Source of the DNA: Bacteroides timonensis
Lineage (GTDB): Bacteria > Bacteroidota > Bacteroidia > Bacteroidales > Bacteroidaceae
Direction of reading: 5' to 3'
NCBI RefSeq assembly: GCF_000513195.1
Contig: NZ_CBVI010000028.1
Location: 1 to 62,131 of the forward strand
Length of the DNA stretch: 62,131 bases
A program made the translations under genes and the position numbers. Below, in pieces: positions 46,101 to 53,845 of this stretch; within the stretch, counting starts at the first letter, position 1, and each line of letters starts with the position of its first letter. Below the pieces are notes generated by a model that saw only the letters and a list, made by a program, of their open reading frames with translations, was not told where the DNA came from and did not search any database.

Positions 46101-46267
46101 CCGATCTTCAGTTGTATGTATATGGAAACAACCTTCTGACTTGGACAAAATACAAAGGATTTGATCCGTCAAGTATTTCCAATAGCAATGTGCTGCGTCC
46201 GGGTATTGATAACGGACGATATCCTACCGCAAGAGAAATTGGTTTCGGACTAAATGTTAACTTTTAA
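43118..46267 (+). CDS. SusC/RagA TonB-dependent outer-membrane transporter 1
   Basis: A 1,049-residue protein. The start at 43118 (MKKKEHILRS) is chosen over an upstream non-ATG extension because it gives a proper signal peptide. Modules: signal, CarboxypepD_reg-like domain (TGTVVDQNGEPLIGVTVSV to about residue 95), the TonB-box/plug (DEVVVIGYGTVKKRDLTGA, then LYIVDGVAVDN and GSRSAAGVIIISTK) and a barrel of 22 predicted strands ending FGLNVNF. It imports glycan through the outer membrane with its SusD partner 13 bp downstream. The N-terminal sequence is strongly similar to the second SusC at 50674. Confidence 0.95.
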   Translation: MKKKEHILRSLLWRFFLVLFAFSMSFNLYAQEITTTGTVVDQNGEPLIGVTVSVMKGSNGTITDIDGNFSIKCNKGATLKFSYIGYKDATQVAMGTKMNIVLTEDAQALDEVVVIGYGTVKKRDLTGAISTVNAKTIEERQPTDIFQALQGEVSGLQISNNSGAPGDTGTMLIRGASTMGSGVTPLYIVDGVAVDNISTINPADIESMEILKDAASAAIYGSRSAAGVIIISTKRGKEGAPARISVKYNHSMKKLGHKIDQANAFERYLKERAGNAGTSLWKTSNDSLHPNFMADNDYQDLITRMAHSNQVDINISGAKNKMSYYTSIGYLNEQGIVLNSYLNRVTSRTNVDFAVSDRFKLMSRFNVAYTDKNNINTGGVINQALRRPPQMALYFPDGSYVYNNGGQFNPIADAYERVNKSVSYSVSLYQGAEFQLMKGLIWSANVQGELKVNRNDQLIRGDLVSSGISSGSNDAKIPRKLSAETYINFARDFKDHSVGAMFGTSVEDWRDETFHLEGSDYVSESILTSNAQQVKDLTKTKTTYESHAMASFFGRVNYSYKGKYIFTSNLRYDGSSRFVGNRWGLFPSASVAWRASDEFFFDWAKPVLTDAKFRLSWGTNGNERVGNYESINQYNIGSYYNGVIGVTQTDKLANLDLSWESTEQTNIGLDVTLLDGRVSLVAEYYIKKTKDLLADEVIPSELGVSSMRVNMGNIENKGIELTINATPVQLRDFSWQTTLTYTKNKNKVLKLSEGKSFVEDGKYLIEEGSPLGQWFGQKALGIYATDEANAYIKNSDGSFGDRLIPVYQRDPNNYNNYIYGSNGKPIFSHYETKGGQKYAGDVGQMTTAGSVSKGGDIIWDDLDHDGVIGDSDRRILGNGMPTWYMGWTNYLNYKNFSLSFSFYGSFGNKIYNKQRRDLLQNSSSNMTPLARDCYRLWKYQGQITEVYSSAKATTGVNNARELSSFFLEDGDYIRLTNTRLAYRVDRNLIKRFHISDLQLYVYGNNLLTWTKYKGFDPSSISNSNVLRPGIDNGRYPTAREIGFGLNVNF

Positions 46268-46280
46268 CTTGTAACAACTT

Positions 46281-47864
46281 ATGAAAAGATTAAAATATTT
46301 ACTGATCGCTGGTGTCAGTCTGCTGCTCACTTCTTGTGAGAACTTCTTAGACAGACAACCCGAAAGTTCGCTGTCGGGCGAAACTTTCTGGACTTCGGAA
46401 CAGGATTTGAAAACCTGGAATGCAGGTATGTATGACGGTCTGCAATCTACCTTACGTACAAACTGGTTCTATTGGGGCGAACTTCGTTCCGGTGTATATG
46501 CAGAACGCGGTACGGCTTACGACCGTAACTTACTATACAATGGTTTGAATTCTCAGTCGGGCTCTTCCAGTTGGAGTGATCTTTATAAAACAATTTATCG
46601 TGCGAATGCGGCTATTAAGCATATTCCCACCAGCCCTATAGGCAGTTCTGTATCTGCTCCATATTTAGGTCAGGCTTATGCAATGCGTGCATTGATGTAT
46701 TTTTATGCTATACGTGTATGGGGCGGCGTACCTAAAATCACTGAACCCATGGAAGATGTCTCTTCGCAGGAACGATATTATGGAAGGACTTCTGTAGAAG
46801 AATTGAAAGCTTTTATTCTGGAAGATATAGAGAAAGCATTAGAACATATTGGTGCTTCTACAGATATGTCTAGTGCCAGTAAGTACTATTTAAACCGCGG
46901 AGCTATTATGGCATTGCGTGTAGATGTATTGATGTGGTATAAGGAATATGACAAAGCGCTCGTAGCTGCTAATGACTTACTGACAAACTATAAATATAGT
47001 CTTGAACCGGCATCTACCTATTCCAGTATGTTTTTGAATCCATCAAGTTCTAAAGAAATGATATTCAATCTTTTCTGGAACTATGAAGAAGACAGCAACG
47101 GCTTTGGATATGCTCAGGAACTTGCGTCAGGTTCAAACACCATCCGATATCATCCGACAAAAGCATATTATAAGGAATTGGTATCCCGTAAGAGAGAAGA
47201 TAACCGCGTCACTATGATTATGGATACATTTGCTATCAGCTATTTCATTACTCCTGACGAGATGATAGACGAATCGTATGAAAAAGCAATGAACGGTGAT
47301 TATGGTAATGCCGCTAATTTCCAGATTAAATGCCCGAAATTCACAGAATACGGAGCAACTGCTAATGATGGCAGGCCCGGATATTCCTATGTTGCTAACG
47401 GATCATGTTCTACCCATATGCCAATTTATCGCTTAGCAGATATCTTGTTGCTAAAAGCTGAAGCTTTAGTATTAGGTACGCATAAAGATTATCAAGGCGC
47501 GATTAATATCGTCAATCAAATACGTGAACGTGCAGGTTGGGAAAATACTGCAGTTTTAGAGGATTACCCAACCGAAAAAGATTTGATTAAGTTGATTATC
47601 GATGAACGTACCATTGAGCTTTGGGCAGAAGGTAAACGTTGGTTTGATTTGGTACGCAATGATATGGTAAAAGAATATTTAGATCCATATTTGCAGAATG
47701 AAGACTTGGGTGATCAGAGAATTCCGGAAGGTTTTGTTATTGGTGCTGAGAAAGAAGCTAATCAGATTGGTGGTTACGGCAGAATTTTGTGGCCTCTGAA
47801 TCAGGATGTATTCCGTAAGAATCCATCTATGAGAGGACAACAGAACAAACCTTATGAAGAATAA
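46281..47864 (+). CDS. SusD/RagB glycan-binding lipoprotein 1
   Basis: A 527-residue lipoprotein (lipobox LLTSC). SusD hallmarks: ENFLDRQPESSLSGETFW at the N-terminus, the TPR-like RANAAIKHI and AYAMRALMYFYAIRVWGGVPKI segments, and RTIELWAEGKRWFDLVR near the C-terminus. It forms the surface lid of SusC 1 and captures the glycan. It is 13 bp after susC and 20 bp before the FAS1 lipoprotein gene, in one operon. Confidence 0.95.
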   Translation: MKRLKYLLIAGVSLLLTSCENFLDRQPESSLSGETFWTSEQDLKTWNAGMYDGLQSTLRTNWFYWGELRSGVYAERGTAYDRNLLYNGLNSQSGSSSWSDLYKTIYRANAAIKHIPTSPIGSSVSAPYLGQAYAMRALMYFYAIRVWGGVPKITEPMEDVSSQERYYGRTSVEELKAFILEDIEKALEHIGASTDMSSASKYYLNRGAIMALRVDVLMWYKEYDKALVAANDLLTNYKYSLEPASTYSSMFLNPSSSKEMIFNLFWNYEEDSNGFGYAQELASGSNTIRYHPTKAYYKELVSRKREDNRVTMIMDTFAISYFITPDEMIDESYEKAMNGDYGNAANFQIKCPKFTEYGATANDGRPGYSYVANGSCSTHMPIYRLADILLLKAEALVLGTHKDYQGAINIVNQIRERAGWENTAVLEDYPTEKDLIKLIIDERTIELWAEGKRWFDLVRNDMVKEYLDPYLQNEDLGDQRIPEGFVIGAEKEANQIGGYGRILWPLNQDVFRKNPSMRGQQNKPYEE

Positions 47865-47884
47865 CAATAATGTTTTAAACAATA

Positions 47885-48595
47885 ATGAATATGAAAATCT
47901 TTAGATATTTTATAAGTCTGGCCTTATTTTGCATTTCACTGAGTTCATGCACCTTGTTTGACCTTGATTTTCAAAGCAACGAGGAATATGAAGCAAAAAA
48001 AGCGGATAATAAGGTAAATATGACAATCTGGGAATTTATCCAGAGCCGTCCTGATATATTCAGTTCTTTAATTGAAGGTATTCAGTATGCAGGAATTGAA
48101 GACTTGTATAAAGAAGCAGGAAATACGCATATATTGCTGACCAATAGCGCTCTTAGCAGTGGGGATAATTGTTTTTGGAAGAAAAATCCGGTGATGCTTC
48201 CAGGAACTACGGAAGCCGCAGCTGCTACTGCATGGGAGCAATATGACAAGAAAGTGGTAAAAGAATTACTGACTTATCATATTGTAAGAGGAGAATGGTC
48301 ATATTTTAATATAGATTCTTCGGACCGTTGGATCGGGACTTATGGAGAAGGTAGCTTTTCCTACAATAAAGATGGTCAGACACTTCAAGGAGATACTGCA
48401 GTAATGTGTGTCAAGGCCGGACATGACCGTAACCTGCCGCTTCAATTGAATAATTTTGAATGGAATTTTAGAGGATTGTTAGCTGCATCTTCCGGTAGTT
48501 GTCGCACCACTAACATTCATGCACGTGATGGTTATATCCATGTATCTGACTGGTGGCAACCTCGCCCATCGAGATATTTTTTGGGTCAAGAATAA
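47885..48595 (+). CDS. FAS1 (fasciclin)-domain lipoprotein
   Basis: A 236-residue lipoprotein (lipobox SLSSC). One FAS1-like domain covers the rest: TIWEFIQSRPDIFSSLIEGI, NTHILLTNSAL, VVKELLTYHIVRGE and NIHARDGYIHVSD match the order of fasciclin motifs (H1 and H2 regions). FAS1 domains mediate adhesion or carbohydrate contacts. Its place between SusD and a SusE/F-like protein suggests a surface accessory binding protein of the same transporter. Confidence 0.8.
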   Translation: MNMKIFRYFISLALFCISLSSCTLFDLDFQSNEEYEAKKADNKVNMTIWEFIQSRPDIFSSLIEGIQYAGIEDLYKEAGNTHILLTNSALSSGDNCFWKKNPVMLPGTTEAAAATAWEQYDKKVVKELLTYHIVRGEWSYFNIDSSDRWIGTYGEGSFSYNKDGQTLQGDTAVMCVKAGHDRNLPLQLNNFEWNFRGLLAASSGSCRTTNIHARDGYIHVSDWWQPRPSRYFLGQE

Positions 48596-48614
48596 ATTAA
48601 TAATATAGAAACGT

Positions 48615-49583
48615 ATGAAAAAACTAATATTCAATATTGCTATATTAATATGTGTGATCTTCACTTCCTGTTCAGACGATGACAGTGTAAATATTGTTTC
48701 ATTGAACACTTTCGGCACAAAGTTTTGCCGTAATGATGTGGTGAAAGTATTTGTTTCTGCCGAACTCAGTGATGATACAGATGTTAGTTATGAATGGGGA
48801 TGCGATGGTGGAAGCATGACAAATCCTCAAGGACTATTTGAGAATGTATGGAAAGCTCCGAATGAAGCCGGAACTTATGAAATTTGGTGCACGGTGAAAT
48901 GTGGTGGTAAGAAAGAAACCCGTCGTTCCAAAATGACTGTACTGGATGAACTGTTTTACTCTAACTTTGAGACTCCTTATTATAATGAAGGCTGGTCCAA
49001 TGCATCTATGACAGTAGCATTTGACGCTAATAAGGGAACGAATGGTGCAGTTAAATTAACTTCCACTAAAGCTGACGGACGTTTTGCCCGTAGCTGGAAT
49101 AATGTATCTGTTCCTTTCTCCACACAAGTGGACTATGCAGTAAATGCTTGTCCTTCAGATAATAATTTTGCAGAGATCCGTATTGAATTTGCCCGTATCA
49201 ATAATGCCACGTTTTATGTAACTAAGGCATGCTTTACGACCTATCCCAAAACAGGAGCATGGAAAGCAACTTATACAACAACCAATGTGACAACAGGAAA
49301 GACGGAAGATATTACAATAGATGAAGGTACGGATACGGCAAACTTTAAGTTTAAAAAGGATGCTTTCAAAACTATTGCGGTATCAATCGATGCAAATAAG
49401 AAATTCATTGTTTACTATGATGGCAAGAAATATTTTGAGAGCAGTGCATTAGCCAGTGTGCAGGATCAATATTATGTATCCCGCTCTGGTTTCGGATTGG
49501 ACAACAAAGTCGTTATTTTTGCCGATAATCTATTTGTATTTGATAATGGTACAATCTGCACAGCCGCACCTCGTGAAAGATAA
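48615..49583 (+). CDS. SusE/F-position surface lipoprotein
   Basis: A 322-residue lipoprotein (lipobox FTSC). Residues about 25-110 form a PKD/Ig-like domain (VSYEWGCDGG, EAGTYEIWCTVKCGG). Residues about 115-320 form a beta-sandwich with tryptophans and a laminin-G-like finish (FIVYYDGKKYFESSA, FGLDNKVVIFADNLFVFD). By position and build it is probably a surface glycan-binding protein. It ends the first SusCD operon, which closes with a hairpin at 49610. Confidence 0.7.
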   Translation: MKKLIFNIAILICVIFTSCSDDDSVNIVSLNTFGTKFCRNDVVKVFVSAELSDDTDVSYEWGCDGGSMTNPQGLFENVWKAPNEAGTYEIWCTVKCGGKKETRRSKMTVLDELFYSNFETPYYNEGWSNASMTVAFDANKGTNGAVKLTSTKADGRFARSWNNVSVPFSTQVDYAVNACPSDNNFAEIRIEFARINNATFYVTKACFTTYPKTGAWKATYTTTNVTTGKTEDITIDEGTDTANFKFKKDAFKTIAVSIDANKKFIVYYDGKKYFESSALASVQDQYYVSRSGFGLDNKVVIFADNLFVFDNGTICTAAPRER

Positions 49584-49609
49584 ATAATCAATCTCATTCA
49601 TTTAAAAAG

Positions 49610-49656
49610 GAGAGAATATTAGACATACATATTGTGTTTGAATATTCTCTCTTTTT
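49610..49656 (+). terminator. Terminator of first SusCD operon
   Basis: The perfect 11-bp arms GAGAGAATATT (49610-49620) and AATATTCTCTC (49641-49651) are followed by TTTTT. Confidence 0.88.
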
Positions 49657-49673
49657 ATTAATATTATAAAGAT

Positions 49674-50345
49674 ATGAAACATCGTATTCTGATTTTATTA
49701 TCAGCTATTCTGATTTCACTGGTGGGAACAGCACAGGACAATGTGGCAGGAGTTATCCTGAATGAAAAGGGTAAACCGGCCAAAAAGATAAAAATGCGGG
49801 TAAAGGGGCGCATGAAGATGCTTTCCACTTCATCAAAAGGTACATTTGAACTGGATAATGTGAAAACAGGCGATACACTGTTGGTATATCCTAACAGGAA
49901 GTTGGTGGCTTATGTGCCTATGTCGGGAATTCCAACCTATACCATACATCTGGGGAAGAATTCATTGCGCTATGCCACGAATGAAAAAACAATAACCTGC
50001 ATGTATCAGGAAATACCGGAACAAACCTATAATAGCAATATTATCACTTATGAGAGAATCCGGCAATTAGACGTCAACAATTTAATAGATTTGCTGCGAG
50101 GTAATATTGCCGGATTGCAGATTAATTATTCAAACGGACAAATGAAGGCTTCAATACGGGGAAGTTCATCTTTTGCCCTCAGTACCGAACCGCTTTTCAT
50201 TATAGGCGGAACCGAATATAATTCATTGGAGGAAGCCAATAATGCAGTGTCAGTAGAAGATATACAAGAAGTTGAGATTAAAAAAGATGGCTCTGAATAT
50301 GGAATGAAAGGAGCTAATGGCGTTATCATCATACGGATAAAATAA
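49674..50345 (+). CDS. Barrel-less TonB plug-domain protein
   Basis: A 223-residue exported protein (signal ending VGTAQ). Residues about 24-95 form a CarboxypepD_reg-like domain (VAGVILNEKGKPAKKIKMRV). Residues about 125-223 match the plug of SusC proteins (YERIRQLDVNNLIDLLRGNI, SIRGSSSFALSTEPLFIIGG, VEDIQEVEIKKDGSEYGMKG) and end at GVIIIRIK, exactly where a SusC barrel would begin. The frame is intact and flanked by its own start and stop, so it is not an obvious frameshift product. The function is unknown. It sits between the two SusCD pairs. Confidence 0.8.
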   Translation: MKHRILILLSAILISLVGTAQDNVAGVILNEKGKPAKKIKMRVKGRMKMLSTSSKGTFELDNVKTGDTLLVYPNRKLVAYVPMSGIPTYTIHLGKNSLRYATNEKTITCMYQEIPEQTYNSNIITYERIRQLDVNNLIDLLRGNIAGLQINYSNGQMKASIRGSSSFALSTEPLFIIGGTEYNSLEEANNAVSVEDIQEVEIKKDGSEYGMKGANGVIIIRIK

Positions 50346-50673
50346 TCCTTCGTTAACTCTTCTGCCATGAAAAACATCTTAAACTGATTCTCCCATAAAA
50401 TGAAGTTATTTTTGGGGAAATTATTATCTATTGCAATAAAAATGCAAGCTTTTGAGATGCAACTGATATTAGGTTAATAAATTCATTCCTTTCTTTGTAT
50501 TGTTGTTAGTCTAACCACATTATGAATGTTCTAATACTGATTTTATAGCTATGTATATTATTTTTTTATATACATATGCTATGGTTTATGTAATAGAAAT
50601 GTTTAATAATAAAACGAGAAAGCGTTGGAAAAATGCTTTGTTTATTTAAGTCTAATCAAAAAAAGTAATTTTA
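50346..50673. other. Leader region of susC 2
   Basis: A 328-bp AT-rich gap. It holds a near-consensus -7 element TTTCTTTG (50490-50497, one mismatch), the palindrome GTTAGTCTAAC (50505-50515), a 16-codon frame at 50599-50649 (MFNNKTRKRWKNALFI) and the motif TTTAAGTCTAA shared with the leader of susC 1. No antisense RNA promoter could be identified with confidence. Confidence 0.45.
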
Positions 50674-53600
50674 ATGAAAAAGAAAGAACACTTGTCGAAA
50701 TCGCTGTTATGGCGTATTTTGTTGGTACTGTTGAGCTTCTCTTTTGGTACTATAGTACATGCTCAGAATATAACAGTAACAGGAAGCGTAGAGGATCAGA
50801 ATGGTGAACCGTTAATTGGAGTGACAGTTGCAGAATTGAACACTACTAACGGAGCAATTACTGACATTGATGGTAATTTTTCTATTAAATGTGTTAAAGG
50901 CTCGACTCTGAAGTTTAGTTATATTGGCTATAAGGATGTAACTAAAGTCGTTACTGAAAGTAATCTGAAAATTGTATTGACTGAAGATTCACAAGCTTTA
51001 GATGAAGTAGTTGTAGTAGGGTATGGTACGCAGAAAAAGGGAAGTGTGACGGGCAGTGTAACTAGTGTTGATGCCAAAGCTATTGAAGATTTTCCATCAG
51101 CTAATCTGTCTTCAGCATTAGCAGGACGCCTTTCAGGTGTATATATAACTCAAGGAACAGGTAAACCGGGAACTTCAGCCTCTTTTAGTGTACGCGCTAA
51201 AGGTACTCCTAACAATTCTGACCCACTATATGTTATTGATGGAGTAGTAAGGGATAAGATGGCGTTTGACGCACTGGATGCCAGTGAGGTGGCTAATATA
51301 TCAGTATTGAAAGATGGTGCATCGGCAGCAGTTTATGGTGCCCGTGCTGCTAATGGTGTTGTATTGATTACCACAAAGAAAGGTGGAAATGCGAAACCAA
51401 CTATCAATTATACTGGTACGGTAGGTATCGATGTAGCTGCTATGATTCCGGAGACGCTTAGTGCTTATGAACATGCTGTTTATTTGAATGACCGTGCTAT
51501 ACAGGGTTATCTTAACAATGCCATTTGGAATCCGAATGTAGAACAGCAAGATCCGACTACCAAGTCTTCTTGGTATACAGATGACGAGTTGGCACATTTC
51601 AAAACAACTGATTATAGTTTTCTGGATGATGCATGGAAAACTCCATGGTCTACTCGTCATGCTATCAATATTACCGGAGGAACCGAAAAAGTACGTTATT
51701 TTATCGGTGGTTCTTATTTCTATAATGTAGGTTCATTTGATAATTTGAAGTATTCTAAATATAATTTCCGTGCTAGTATTGATGCTGATATCAGTAAGAA
51801 TTTTACAGTTGGTTTGAATATCAGTACAGATAATCGTAAAGATACCAAACCTAATTGGAAATCCGACGGTGACCGTGATCGTATGAATGACTTATACAAG
51901 GGATTATTGCTCCGTACCAAGATGATTCCAAGTATGATTGATGGAATGCCAGTAGGTAACTTTATTGAATGGCATCCGTTAATGCTTATTAGCGAAGAAT
52001 CGGGTTTACATACTAAGAAATGGCAAAATGTTAATGTCAATGCGACTGCGGAATATCGAGTTCCCTTTGTAAAAGGTCTGAAACTGAAAGTACAGTATAA
52101 CCGTACATTGGATAATCGATTAATTAAAAAGGTGAACTTCCCGTATGAAATGTATAATTTCCAGACTGCCGGAACGAACAATCATTATATTGACCCGAGT
52201 AATGTAGTAGTATCTACCAAAACTCGTGATGACGGTAACTATGTATTTAAAGAAAACCAGTTGGCAGAAGAATATCAATTAAACCTATTTGTAACTTATG
52301 ACCGTAAGTTTGGTAACCATGATTTAAGTGCATTATTTGTTTATGAACAATCTGAAGGTGATAGTGAGAAATTTGATGCACAGCGTAATAAACTAATCAC
52401 TTGGGAAATGCCGGAATTTTTCGGTGCAAGTGGTGATGCTTCTGAATCTATTGTTGGAGCTGGCTCTGTAAGTGAAAGTGGCCGCCTTTCCTACGTAGGG
52501 CGTCTGAACTATGCTTATGCAGACAAGTATCTACTGGAAGCTGCATTCCGTGTCGATGGTTCTACAAAATTTGCTCCTGATCAACGCTGGGGTTTATTCC
52601 CCTCTGTTTCAGCAGGATGGCGTATTTCCAGTGAACCTTTCTTCTCAGAGAATATCAAGTTTATTGATTATATGAAACTGCGCGGTTCTATTGCTACATT
52701 AGGTAATGATGCTATTGGCGGTTGGCAATGGATGGCTCGTTACGGAATTACTACAGGTGCCGTATTCAATGGTTTATCTTATGGATTGGAGCCTAAGGAA
52801 GTTCCTAATCCTAAATTGACTTGGGAGAAATCAACTTCTTACAACATCGGTTTTGATAGCCGTTGGTTTAGAAATAAATTTGATTTCAGCTTTGAATATT
52901 TCTATAGACGTACATACGACATTCTTGATAATCTGAATGTGAGTGTACCTACTACATTTGGTGCATCTTTGCCAAAAGAGAACTATTCGGAGGTTAAATC
53001 CCGTGGTTTCGAAGTAGAACTGGGGTACAATGACAGAATCGGTAAATTGGACTATTATTTAAGAGGTAACTTTAGTTTTGCAAACAGCTGGTGGTCCAAG
53101 AAAGATGAAGCAGAAAATATCCGGGCATACAAATCTGAAATCGGTCAGTCATTGAGCCGTGAATGGGGATTTGAATGTATTGGAATGATTCGTACCGAGG
53201 AACAGTTACAGCAATATATGGAAGAAAATCCGAATATGACTATTAAAGGACAGAAACCCGGTTTAGGTATGTTGATATACAAAGATGTACGTGGCCCTGA
53301 GAGTGATGAACCGGATGGTATCATTACAGATGATGACAAAGTTGTTATTATTGAAAATAAAGTAGCTCCTATCACTTATGGCTTCACGATTGGCGGTAAA
53401 TGGAAAGGGTTCATGCTTGATATATTCTTCCAAGGTATGGCCGGTCATAAGAAGTTGATGGATTTCCGTGGTAATGGTATCAATGCCCATACAAGTACAT
53501 TCAAATATTATAATGACCACTGGACCCCGGAGAATACAAATGCTTCAATGCCGGGCGCTACACAGTATAAGAATAATGAAGCTTCTTCCTTTTGGGTACG

Positions 53601-53820
53601 TAATGCTTCTTTCTTGCGTTGCAAAAATATATCCATATCTTATGATTTGCCGAAGACATTTGTTCAGCGGATAGGTATTGAGAAAGCAAGACTTTTCCTG
53701 AATGGTACAAATCTCTTCTTATTACAGGATAAAGTAAAATGGATGGATCCCGAAGCAACGAGTATTTCAGACTATCCTGTTATGAGAAACTTCTCATTTG
53801 GTTTGAACCTAACGATCTAA
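50674..53820 (+). CDS. SusC/RagA TonB-dependent outer-membrane transporter 2
   Basis: A 1,048-residue paralogue of SusC 1: signal peptide, carboxypeptidase-regulatory-like domain (TGSVEDQNGEPLIGVTVAEL), plug (DEVVVVGYGTQKKGSVTGS, LYVIDGVVRDK, GARAANGVVLITTK) and barrel ending FGLNLTI. The first 18 coding bases and much of the regulatory-like domain are nearly identical to the first copy, while the barrels diverge, so the two transporters probably take different glycans or different sizes of one glycan. Its SusD partner follows after 25 bp. Confidence 0.95.
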   Translation: MKKKEHLSKSLLWRILLVLLSFSFGTIVHAQNITVTGSVEDQNGEPLIGVTVAELNTTNGAITDIDGNFSIKCVKGSTLKFSYIGYKDVTKVVTESNLKIVLTEDSQALDEVVVVGYGTQKKGSVTGSVTSVDAKAIEDFPSANLSSALAGRLSGVYITQGTGKPGTSASFSVRAKGTPNNSDPLYVIDGVVRDKMAFDALDASEVANISVLKDGASAAVYGARAANGVVLITTKKGGNAKPTINYTGTVGIDVAAMIPETLSAYEHAVYLNDRAIQGYLNNAIWNPNVEQQDPTTKSSWYTDDELAHFKTTDYSFLDDAWKTPWSTRHAINITGGTEKVRYFIGGSYFYNVGSFDNLKYSKYNFRASIDADISKNFTVGLNISTDNRKDTKPNWKSDGDRDRMNDLYKGLLLRTKMIPSMIDGMPVGNFIEWHPLMLISEESGLHTKKWQNVNVNATAEYRVPFVKGLKLKVQYNRTLDNRLIKKVNFPYEMYNFQTAGTNNHYIDPSNVVVSTKTRDDGNYVFKENQLAEEYQLNLFVTYDRKFGNHDLSALFVYEQSEGDSEKFDAQRNKLITWEMPEFFGASGDASESIVGAGSVSESGRLSYVGRLNYAYADKYLLEAAFRVDGSTKFAPDQRWGLFPSVSAGWRISSEPFFSENIKFIDYMKLRGSIATLGNDAIGGWQWMARYGITTGAVFNGLSYGLEPKEVPNPKLTWEKSTSYNIGFDSRWFRNKFDFSFEYFYRRTYDILDNLNVSVPTTFGASLPKENYSEVKSRGFEVELGYNDRIGKLDYYLRGNFSFANSWWSKKDEAENIRAYKSEIGQSLSREWGFECIGMIRTEEQLQQYMEENPNMTIKGQKPGLGMLIYKDVRGPESDEPDGIITDDDKVVIIENKVAPITYGFTIGGKWKGFMLDIFFQGMAGHKKLMDFRGNGINAHTSTFKYYNDHWTPENTNASMPGATQYKNNEASSFWVRNASFLRCKNISISYDLPKTFVQRIGIEKARLFLNGTNLFLLQDKVKWMDPEATSISDYPVMRNFSFGLNLTI

Positions 53821-53845
53821 TTATATAAAAAAACACTTGAATATT

